This document shows, piece by piece, positions 1 through 4,999 of a stretch of 6,250 nucleotides of DNA. The stretch lies in assembly GCA_026990725.1 (NCBI GenBank), contig JALXCX010000201.1, forward strand, positions 1 to 6,250, given 5' to 3'. How positions within the stretch are numbered: position 1 is the first letter of the stretch; every line of letters starts with the position of its first letter. The notes beneath the pieces are model-generated. The model had not been told where the DNA came from, searched no databases, and saw nothing but the letters and a program-made list of their open reading frames with translations. The DNA is from Desulfobulbaceae bacterium. Its GTDB lineage: Bacteria; Desulfobacterota; Desulfobulbia; Desulfobulbales; Desulfobulbaceae. The position numbers and the translations under genes are program-made.

Positions 1-842
1 TTGTCAAAGACTTCCTTGGTAATGGCATAGACAATCTCGTCGCTGACCTTGGCAGATGTGATAAGCGTTGCCTTGACACCAAACGTCTTAATGTCTTTCT
101 CGTTTTGAGCTCCGGGGTAAAGGCTTGCGGGAATTGTTGCTTTGGCATAGTAGGGATACTTTGCCAGTAGCTCATCAACCCCGGTGACATCGGCAATAAG
201 AACTTTTCTGGCCCCGGACGTTGCCTCTTTGATGGCTCCTGAAGGGTGCCCGACAGTATAGAAAAAGGCGTCAATACGACCGTCCTGCAGCAGACTTGCT
301 GCTTCGGAAGCTTTAATAGATTCTGCTTTCAAATCTTTTTTATAGTCAATTCCAACAGCAGTCAGGGCATCAATGGCATTCTGGCGCTGGCCGGATCCGG
401 GATTGCCAATATTAACTTTTTTCCCCTTGAGATCTTTGATGCTTTTAATTCCGGCATCGACCGCTGCAACCAGAGTAACTGATTCGGGATGAATGGAGAA
501 AACCGCACGTAAATCTTTCTGTGGTCCTTTGTCTTTCCATTCGGCCATTCCCTTGACAGCCTGAAACTGACGATCAGACTGGGCAATGCCAAATTCAAGA
601 TCTCCGTTCATAACAGCGTTGATGTTAAAAACTGATCCGCCGGTGGACTCTACAGTGGCACGAATGCCGTATTCTTTTTTCTTTTTGTTGACCATCTTGG
701 CAATAGCGCCGCCAGTGGGGTAGTACACCCCGGTAATTCCGCCAGTGCCAATGGTGACAAATTGTGTTTTAGCCTGAGCAGGCCCAAAACCCATAAAAAC
801 TGCCGCTGCCAGAGTAAGACCCAAAAACATTCCTTTTTTCAT
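1..842 (-). CDS. TAXI-family TRAP transporter solute receptor (C-terminus cut by window edge)
   Basis: This is the periplasmic binding protein of a TAXI-type tripartite ATP-independent (TRAP) transporter, which hands an organic acid or amino acid to a fused DctQM-type membrane permease. The reading frame is open from ATG at 842-840 to the left edge, giving 280 codons. Family members are usually about 320 residues, so roughly the last 40 are missing. Residues 1-24 are a Sec signal peptide (MKK, hydrophobic core, AQA before Lys25). The family hallmark follows at residues 28-43: FVTIGTGGITGVYYPT. Further typical segments are ESTGGS (65-70), NGDLEFGIAQSD (79-90), GNPGSG (146-151) and the DGRIDAFFYTVGHP region (187-200). 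The start is fixed by AGGAGGG at 853-847, four bases from the ATG. The gene is divergent from the kor operon. The permease is not in view and may lie beyond the left edge. The ligand cannot be read from sequence. Family assignment is near certain. Confidence 0.93.
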   Translation of the reverse strand, partial: MKKGMFLGLTLAAAVFMGFGPAQAKTQFVTIGTGGITGVYYPTGGAIAKMVNKKKKEYGIRATVESTGGSVFNINAVMNGDLEFGIAQSDRQFQAVKGMAEWKDKGPQKDLRAVFSIHPESVTLVAAVDAGIKSIKDLKGKKVNIGNPGSGQRQNAIDALTAVGIDYKKDLKAESIKASEAASLLQDGRIDAFFYTVGHPSGAIKEATSGARKVLIADVTGVDELLAKYPYYAKATIPASLYPGAQNEKDIKTFGVKATLITSAKVSDEIVYAITKEVFD

Positions 843-846
843 GTAA

Positions 847-853
847 CCCTCCT
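847..853 (-). promoter_or_regulatory. Strong ribosome binding site of the TAXI receptor gene
   Basis: On the minus strand the sequence reads AGGAGGG followed four bases later by the ATG at 842. It is a near-perfect Shine-Dalgarno match and supports this start, which also gives a proper signal peptide. Confidence 0.8.
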
Positions 854-900
854 GATTGAATTGTGGCGCAACGAAATCACTTCGCAATTGAATAGAAAAA

Positions 901-929
901 TGTATATACAAATAAATCATGCTTTACAA
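901..929 (-). promoter_or_regulatory. Candidate sigma70-type promoter for the TAXI receptor gene
   Basis: On the minus strand TTGTAA (929-924) and TATACA (906-901) are separated by 17 bases, each matching the consensus hexamer at four of six positions. It would give a leader of roughly 50 bases before the TAXI gene. The surrounding DNA is AT-rich, so chance matches are likely and the call is tentative. Confidence 0.3.
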
Positions 930-1094
930 GGGGAAATTCATATCAATTTTTACTGCAATTAATAAATAGTTTAGAGTTTTTCTTGCAATTTTCAGGAGTA
1001 AAAGGTATTGCGGAGTTTAACAGCAGGGCGGATCAGTTGGTTCTTTGGTTATCCATCTGATATTCTGTTATTTACGGTTTTTTCGGGGAATAAA

Positions 1095-1385
1095 ATGACT
1101 GAAAAAAGTAGCAAGAAAAAAAAGACGCCAGTCAAAGCTGGCTGCAAAAAAACAGTTAAAAAAAAGAAATATTTTGATGTTTCTTTTTATCATGACTGGT
1201 GCAAAGCCTGCGGGATCTGCATGGCTTTCTGTCCGCAGAAAATTATCAAGGCGGACAAGAACGGTAAACCGGAAATAGTTAATACTGATAAATGCGTAGG
1301 TTGCCGTTTTTGTGAAATTCATTGTCCAGATTTTGCCATTACCGTATCCGAACGCCAAACAAAGAAGGGGGCAAATGATGTCTGA
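1095..1385 (+). CDS. korD: 2-oxoacid (probably 2-oxoglutarate):ferredoxin oxidoreductase, delta (ferredoxin-like) subunit
   Basis: This is the small ferredoxin-type subunit of the KorDABC complex, which carries electrons from the catalytic beta subunit to external ferredoxin in the cytoplasm. The 96-residue product has two 4Fe-4S motifs: C36-x2-C39-x2-C42-x3-C46-P and C67-x2-C70-x2-C73-x3-C77-P. The first 25 residues are unusually basic, with lysine runs at 6-10 and 22-25 and an extra Cys17. I chose ATG 1095 because it lies just after GGGGA (1085-1089) and gives a normal family length. The same frame is open back to TTG 1008, which has AGGAG nine bases upstream, but that would add 29 hydrophobic, non-ferredoxin-like residues. 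The gene is first in the operon, and its TGA overlaps the start of korA by a few bases, implying translational coupling. Family call is firm; the exact start is less so. Confidence 0.9.
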   Translation: MTEKSSKKKKTPVKAGCKKTVKKKKYFDVSFYHDWCKACGICMAFCPQKIIKADKNGKPEIVNTDKCVGCRFCEIHCPDFAITVSERQTKKGANDV

Positions 1386-2517
1386 TCAGGACAAGCAGCG
1401 CTATCTCCTGCAGGGGAATGAAGCTATTGTTCAGGGAGCACTCGTAGCAGGATGTCGGTTCTTTGCCGGTTACCCTATCACTCCGGCTTCTGAAATTGCA
1501 GAGCAACTGTCAATACAATTGCCGGCAGTCGATGGCACTTTTATCCAGATGGAGGATGAAATTGCGAGCATGGGTGCCATTATCGGGGCCTCCCTTGCCG
1601 GGGTCAAGGCAATGACCGCAACGTCCGGACCCGGATTCTCACTCATGCAGGAAAATCTTGGTTTTGCCTGTGTCGCAGAGGTTCCCTGCGTTATCGTTAA
1701 TGTTATGCGGGGTGGACCTTCTACAGGTTTACCAACATGCCCGGCCCAGGGCGACGTGCAGATGGCCCGTTGGGGAACCCATGGTGATCATCCCATTGTT
1801 GTGCTTTCTGTTTCAACTGTTATGGATTCTTTTACCATTACAGTCAAGGCGTTTAATATTGCAGAAAAATACCGGGTTCCGGTTATTCTGCTCTCTGATG
1901 AAGTTGTCGCACATACCCGGGAGTGCGTTGAACTGCCCGATGTGAATGAAATAAAAGTCGTTGATCGCATCACCCCCAGCGTTCCACCTGACTGGTACAA
2001 GCCTTATGAAGGTGATGCACGAGGTGTGCCGCCCATGGCCGCCTTTGGAGAAGGGTATCGTCATCACGTGACAGGTCTTATTCACGACGAGATGGGGTAT
2101 CCCACCCAGAATCCGGGTGAGGTAAAGAGCTTTCATGAGCGTCTGGCAAAAAAGATCAGCCGTGGTTTTCCCGATATCCAGATGACCAAAGGGTATTATC
2201 TTGACGATGCAGAGGTTTTTGTTATCGCTTATGGTGCCGTTGCCAGGTCTGCTTTGCGGGCGGTTCAGGATGCCAGAGAAAATGGTGTCAAAGCCGGGCT
2301 TCTTCAGTTGATTACGCTTTTTCCGTTTCCACGCAGTACTATAACCCCACTGTTGCAGCAATGCCGGGCGGTTTTGGTTCCGGAAATGAATCTTGGTCAG
2401 ATCAGCCGGGAGGTACAGCGAGTCAACAACGGTGAATGTCTGGTGGCTAAACATAATCGTATAGACGGTAAATTCGTCACACCGCGTGAAATTTTTGAAC
2501 ATTTGATGAAACTTTAG
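1378..2517 (+). CDS. korA: 2-oxoglutarate:ferredoxin oxidoreductase, alpha subunit
   Basis: This is the alpha subunit of a cytoplasmic thiamine-diphosphate enzyme that converts 2-oxoglutarate and CoA to succinyl-CoA and CO2, reducing ferredoxin, or runs the reverse carboxylation. The 379-residue product has the N-terminal domain of the family at about 10-185: GYPITPASEI (31-40), the QMEDEIASMGA segment (57-67) with the conserved acidic residues, TSGPGFSLM (82-90), RGGPSTGLPT (111-120) and WGTHGDHP (132-139). A transketolase-C-like domain follows at about 275-375. RGGPSTGLPT with THGDH points to KorA rather than VorB or PorA. Two ATGs abut at 1375 and 1378; I prefer 1378 because it gives six bases from GAAGGGGG. 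A longer frame from GTG 1312 would run far into korD and is rejected. It overlaps korD by 8 bp and precedes korB by 14 bp. Length is normal for the family. Confidence 0.94.
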   Translation: MSDQDKQRYLLQGNEAIVQGALVAGCRFFAGYPITPASEIAEQLSIQLPAVDGTFIQMEDEIASMGAIIGASLAGVKAMTATSGPGFSLMQENLGFACVAEVPCVIVNVMRGGPSTGLPTCPAQGDVQMARWGTHGDHPIVVLSVSTVMDSFTITVKAFNIAEKYRVPVILLSDEVVAHTRECVELPDVNEIKVVDRITPSVPPDWYKPYEGDARGVPPMAAFGEGYRHHVTGLIHDEMGYPTQNPGEVKSFHERLAKKISRGFPDIQMTKGYYLDDAEVFVIAYGAVARSALRAVQDARENGVKAGLLQLITLFPFPRSTITPLLQQCRAVLVPEMNLGQISREVQRVNNGECLVAKHNRIDGKFVTPREIFEHLMKL

Positions 2518-2531
2518 CAACAGGTACTCTT

Positions 2532-3374
2532 ATGCCTATTCCTGCACAGGCCTTGCGCCACGAATATCTTCGTCATAATAAAAAGTTCCCTCATGTCTGG
2601 TGCCCTGGTTGCGGCAACGGTATTGTTATGGGGGCCTTGTTACGGGCAATTCACCGGTTACATATTGAAAAAGATGATATTGTCCTCGCTTCCGGTATCG
2701 GTTGTTCCGGCCGGATGCCTACGTATCTTGATTTTAATACCCTGCACACAACCCATGGCCGGGCACTCACGTTTGCAACAGGAGTGAAGCTGGCCAATCC
2801 GGCGATGAATGTTATAACCATTATGGGGGATGGTGATTCAACAGCAATCGGGGGCAATCATTTTATCCATGCCGCCCGCCGGAATCTTAACCTGACTGCT
2901 ATTATTATTAATAACTCCATTTACGGGATGACCGGGGGGCAGTACTCTCCTACAACCCCTTTTGGATCGAAATCAACGACCTCCGTTTATGGCCATATTG
3001 AGCATGCTTTTTCCATTGCTGAGCTTGCGGTCACAGCAGGAGCATCTTTTGTGGCCCGAGCGACAGTCTATCATGCTGATCTTGTCGACAGGCTCATTGA
3101 ACAGGCTGTCAACAAACGCGGATTCGCTGTTGTTGAAGTAATTTCCAACTGTCATGTTCAGTATGGGCGACGGAACAAACTGGGTGGGGCCGTAGACATG
3201 CTCTCATCGTTTAAGGAACAGGCTGTTACTGTCAGTCGGGCTGCCAAAATGAGCCCTGAAGAGCTTGCAGGAAAAACCACCATCGGGGTTCTAGCTGATC
3301 GTGAGATCCCGATTTCAACTGAAGAGTATATAAAAGTCCGTGAACAGGCCAGGGCGCAAAAGGAGAAGGCATGA
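2532..3374 (+). CDS. korB: 2-oxoglutarate:ferredoxin oxidoreductase, beta subunit
   Basis: This is the beta subunit, which binds thiamine diphosphate and a 4Fe-4S cluster and forms the catalytic core with KorA. The 280-residue product shows WCPGCGNG (23-30), IGCSGR (56-61), the TTHGRALTFATGVKLANP segment (73-90) and the thiamine-diphosphate motif from GDGDST (100-105) to NN (127-128). IYGMTGGQYSPTTP follows at 130-143, a KorB-type signature. Cys24, Cys27, Cys58 and Cys207 sit where the family places its cluster ligands. ATG 2532 has only a modest AGGT six bases upstream, but the next upstream stop leaves no better option and coupling to korA 14 bp away is plausible. Its TGA overlaps the korC ATG as ATGA. 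I see no missing catalytic residue. Confidence 0.95.
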   Translation: MPIPAQALRHEYLRHNKKFPHVWCPGCGNGIVMGALLRAIHRLHIEKDDIVLASGIGCSGRMPTYLDFNTLHTTHGRALTFATGVKLANPAMNVITIMGDGDSTAIGGNHFIHAARRNLNLTAIIINNSIYGMTGGQYSPTTPFGSKSTTSVYGHIEHAFSIAELAVTAGASFVARATVYHADLVDRLIEQAVNKRGFAVVEVISNCHVQYGRRNKLGGAVDMLSSFKEQAVTVSRAAKMSPEELAGKTTIGVLADREIPISTEEYIKVREQARAQKEKA

Positions 3375-3973
3375 CTTCAGAACAAGATAAACAGGAACGG
3401 TATGAAATACGTTTCAGTGGTTCCGGCGGGCAGGGATTAATTACAGCAGCTGTTGTCTTTGCCGAGGCGGTTGGTGTCTATGATGGCAAGCAGGTCTGTC
3501 AGACACAGAGTTATGGTCCGGAGGCCCGTGGAGGTAAGTCAAAGGCTGAAGTGGTTATCAGTAACGTACCTATAGATTATCCCAAGGCGTTGGAACTTGA
3601 TCTGCTGCTGGCGATGAATCAGGCGGCGTGTGATGCCTATTTTTATGATCTAAAACCAAATGGGATACTGGTCGTTGACAGTGATCTCGTCAAACAGCAA
3701 CCCACCAGCCGAATTATTTCCATTCCCTTTACCCGGATAGCCAAAGAAGAAATCGGCCGTGGTCTGGTTGCCAATATGGTCGCCCTGGGGGCAATTGGCT
3801 CGCTTTCCGGGCAGGTTGATTTGAACAATCTTGAAAAAGCATTGCTTGCAAGAGTTCCCAAGGGAACCGAAGAGATGAACAGTAAGGCGCTTAAGCGTGG
3901 TATTGAAGAAGTTGGGAAAATTTCTCTTGAAGATTTACCCCGATCCGTAATGTCTGATGATGATGAGGTTTAA
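3371..3973 (+). CDS. korC: 2-oxoglutarate:ferredoxin oxidoreductase, gamma subunit
   Basis: This is the gamma subunit of the same cytoplasmic complex, structurally supporting the alpha/beta core and its CoA interaction. The 200-residue product carries the pyruvate/ketoacid oxidoreductase gamma domain: FSGSGGQGLITAA (15-27), QTQSYGPEARGGKSKAEV (44-61) and a LLLAMNQAA segment (78-86). About 20 mostly acidic or polar residues trail the domain, ending DDDEV. The start is set by AGGAG at 3361-3365, five bases before ATG 3371, and the ATGA overlap with korB indicates translational coupling. Length is close to the family norm of about 180-200. It is followed after 3 bp by the flavoprotein gene. The order D-A-B-C matches the known kor gene clusters of anaerobes. 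Confidence 0.94.
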   Translation: MTSEQDKQERYEIRFSGSGGQGLITAAVVFAEAVGVYDGKQVCQTQSYGPEARGGKSKAEVVISNVPIDYPKALELDLLLAMNQAACDAYFYDLKPNGILVVDSDLVKQQPTSRIISIPFTRIAKEEIGRGLVANMVALGAIGSLSGQVDLNNLEKALLARVPKGTEEMNSKALKRGIEEVGKISLEDLPRSVMSDDDEV

Positions 3974-3976
3974 TAT

Positions 3977-4552
3977 ATGAAAGTTGTGGCTTTTAATGGA
4001 AGTGCCCGTAAAGGCGGGAATACTGAGCAGCTGGTTCGTTATGTCTTTGAAGAGCTGGAAAAAGAAGGGATTGAGACCGAACTTGTCAATCTAAGCGGCA
4101 AGCATCCCCATGGCTGTATTGCCTGTTATCAGTGTTTTAAAAAGAAAGACAGGCGCTGTATAGTTGATGCGGATTGTATTAATGAATGTATAGAAAAGAT
4201 GGAAGAGGCTGATGGCATTATACTGGCTTCTCCAACCTATTTTGCTGATCTGAGCAGTGAACTCAAAGCCCTTATTGACCGGACTGGAATGGTCTCCCGT
4301 GCCAATGGTGATATGTACCGAAGAAAAGTCGGCGCAGCCGTGGTTGCCAGGCGACGGGGTGGCGCTATACATGTTTTTGATTCCATAAATCATTTTTTTA
4401 CCATTGGCCAGATGATCACTGTCGGTGCTTCCTACTGGAATTTTGCCAATGGACGGGAAAAGGGAGATGTGGCAGGAGACGAAGAGGGCGTAGCAACAAT
4501 GAAGAATCTCGGTCAAAATATGGCCTGGTTGTTAAAAAAAATTAGGGAATAA
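3977..4552 (+). CDS. Flavodoxin-family iron-sulfur flavoprotein (Isf-like) in the kor operon
   Basis: This is a 191-residue cytoplasmic FMN protein of the NADPH-dependent FMN reductase / iron-sulfur flavoprotein superfamily. The FMN phosphate loop is NGSARKGGNT (7-16), and the flavin-side loop SPTYFADLSSELKALIDR lies at 85-102. Between them is a compact cysteine motif, C47-x2-C50-x2-C53-x7-C61, of the type that binds a 4Fe-4S cluster in Isf of methanogens, where such proteins take electrons from ferredoxin. Two more cysteines, C67 and C71, follow and are not part of that motif. ATG 3977 has GAGG eight bases upstream and lies only 3 bp after korC, so it is almost surely co-transcribed. I infer a role in handling electrons from Kor or ferredoxin. 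The alternative is a plain NAD(P)H-dependent flavin reductase whose cysteines do not hold a cluster. Confidence 0.82.
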   Translation: MKVVAFNGSARKGGNTEQLVRYVFEELEKEGIETELVNLSGKHPHGCIACYQCFKKKDRRCIVDADCINECIEKMEEADGIILASPTYFADLSSELKALIDRTGMVSRANGDMYRRKVGAAVVARRRGGAIHVFDSINHFFTIGQMITVGASYWNFANGREKGDVAGDEEGVATMKNLGQNMAWLLKKIRE

Positions 4553-4567
4553 ACGGTTTGCAACTGA

Positions 4568-4608
4568 GAGCATTTTCATGCTTCCAGATTGGAGGCATGA
4601 AAATGCTC
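4568..4608 (+). terminator. Long hairpin at the 3' end of the kor operon (no U-tract)
   Basis: An 18-nt arm at 4568-4585 pairs with 4591-4608 around the loop AGATT, with a single G-U as the only imperfection. It begins 15 bases after the flavoprotein stop codon. The run of Ts expected of a classic intrinsic terminator is missing (AGCAATATGAGT follows), so it may act as a weak terminator or as an mRNA 3'-end stabilising or processing structure. A 7-bp outer inverted repeat, AAACGGT (4551-4557) and ACCGTTT (4634-4640), encloses it. Confidence 0.6.
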
Positions 4609-4733
4609 AGCAATATGAGTGATTGTGATTCATACCGTTTGGTAGGTAGCTGTTTGGAAAATGATTGTTATTTGTGGTTTATATGGATAGAAGAGAGATT
4701 CCTTAGAGGACGTCAGGTTTTTTTATAAAAAAT

Positions 4734-4762
4734 TTGACCTCTTGGTCTGGAAAACATATAGT
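4734..4762 (+). promoter_or_regulatory. Sigma70-type promoter P1
   Basis: TTGACC (4734-4739) and TATAGT (4757-4762) are spaced by exactly 17 bases, and an A/T-rich UP-like stretch (TTTTTTTATAAAAAA) precedes the -35. Each hexamer matches consensus at five of six positions. Transcription would begin near 4769. A nearly identical promoter lies 137 bp downstream. P1 is followed after about 23 transcribed bases by a strong terminator, so its transcript would be very short unless read-through occurs. Confidence 0.65.
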
Positions 4763-4768
4763 TATTTT

Positions 4769-4819
4769 AGTGAATTGCTATCGTAGTTTACAACCACCTT
4801 TTAAAGGTGGTTTTTTTTT
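4769..4819 (+). ncRNA. Possible ~50-nt RNA or attenuated leader from P1
   Basis: If P1 is active, transcription starts near 4769 and meets the terminator at 4792-4819, releasing an RNA of about 50 bases. It has a roughly 23-nt single-stranded 5' part and a terminator hairpin. No open reading frame with a ribosome site fits inside it. It could be a small RNA, or the P1 transcript could be a leader that reads through conditionally into the gene at 5000. I see no convincing antiterminator. The call rests only on the promoter-terminator spacing. Confidence 0.28.
4792..4819 (+). terminator. Intrinsic (Rho-independent) terminator
   Basis: AACCACCTT (4792-4800) pairs with AAGGTGGTT (4804-4812) around a 3-base loop, and nine consecutive Ts run from 4811 to 4819. 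This is a textbook plus-strand terminator. It would stop P1 transcripts and any read-through from the kor operon. The opposite strand has no T-run after the hairpin, so the signal is directional. Confidence 0.88.
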
Positions 4820-4870
4820 GGGGAAACCAAAGTCTGCTTATAGAACATGATTATTTATTTCATAAAAAAA

Positions 4871-4899
4871 TTGACCTGTTTTCCCTCAGGCCATATAGT
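4871..4899 (+). promoter_or_regulatory. Sigma70-type promoter P2 of the zinc-ribbon/HAMP gene
   Basis: TTGACC (4871-4876) and TATAGT (4894-4899) are spaced by 17 bases, preceded by an ATAAAAAAA tract. The sequence repeats P1 at both hexamers and their flanks (ATAAAAAA upstream, CATATAGTTA around the -10) while the spacer differs. Transcription would begin near 4905, leaving a leader of about 95 bases before the ATG at 5000. It lies after the terminator, so it is the natural promoter for that gene and the receptor gene beyond. Confidence 0.72.
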
Positions 4900-4923
4900 T
4901 AGATGATAGTAAAGATCCGGTAA

Positions 4924-4949
4924 GTTTTTTTGGCTCGCAACGAAAAAAC
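4924..4949 (+). repeat. AT-rich inverted repeat in the leader of the zinc-ribbon/HAMP gene
   Basis: GTTTTTTT (4924-4931) can pair with GAAAAAAC (4942-4949) around a 10-base loop, with one G-U pair. It sits in the leader downstream of P2. It could be an operator or a weak RNA hairpin, or simply chance in AT-rich DNA. Confidence 0.25.
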
Positions 4950-4983
4950 AGATTTTAGTATATACAATTTAAGACCCTAGCGA

Positions 4984-4991
4984 AGGAGGAG
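4984..4991 (+). promoter_or_regulatory. Ribosome binding site of the zinc-ribbon/HAMP gene
   Basis: AGGAGGAG precedes ATG 5000 by eight bases. It is a strong Shine-Dalgarno match and fixes the start, which places the first zinc-ribbon cysteine at residue 5, as is typical for MJ0042-type proteins. Confidence 0.8.
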
Positions 4992-4999
4992 TCACGAAC

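Larger units (their letters stand above)
843..1094. promoter_or_regulatory. Divergent intergenic region between the TAXI receptor and the kor operon
   Basis: This 252-bp AT-rich spacer separates two divergently transcribed units, so it must hold promoters for both. The best plus-strand candidate for kor is an extended -10, TGATATTCT at 1058-1066, with a poor TTGGTT -35 at 1037-1042 and an 18-bp spacer. An alternative is TTTACT (949-954) with TAGAGT (972-977). Neither is convincing. An AGGAG at 994-998 precedes a TTG at 1008 that opens the korD frame; that start is discussed under korD. A short CGAA/TTCG hairpin near 870-885 is too small to interpret. No operator of a recognised regulator is evident. 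Confidence 0.4.
4553..4999. other. 447-bp non-coding regulatory region
   Basis: No open reading frame with a credible start and coding character is present on either strand. The region holds, in order, the operon-end hairpin (4568-4608), a featureless AT-rich stretch (about 4610-4715), promoter P1, the intrinsic terminator, promoter P2 and the leader of the next gene. It is longer than needed to end one operon and start another, which is why the P1-terminator pair stands out. I found no riboswitch that I recognise. Confidence 0.7.

Noticed and set aside
246..598. Short open frames on both strands inside the TAXI gene
   Set aside because: They overlap the TAXI receptor, whose minus-strand frame is continuous and motif-supported over the same region.
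762..962. 66-codon plus-strand open frame spanning the TAXI start and intergenic DNA
   Set aside because: It covers the antisense of the TAXI signal peptide and promoter DNA, with no ribosome site or domain.
1008..1094. Upstream TTG start for korD preceded by AGGAG
   Set aside because: It would add 29 hydrophobic residues unlike KorD family N-termini; ATG 1095 with GGGGA gives a normal length. Kept as an alternative only.
1116..1166. Two in-phase A-AAA-AAG heptamers in korD resembling -1 frameshift sites
   Set aside because: They are the expected result of consecutive lysine codons. The -1 frame after the second hits a TGA within four codons, and no stimulatory hairpin is evident.
1813..2520. 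235-codon minus-strand open frame
   Set aside because: It lies wholly antisense to korA, shows no recognisable domain, and korA has full family motifs across the same bases.
4091..4516. 141-codon minus-strand open frame
   Set aside because: It is antisense to the flavoprotein gene, with no motif and no credible ribosome site; a shadow frame.
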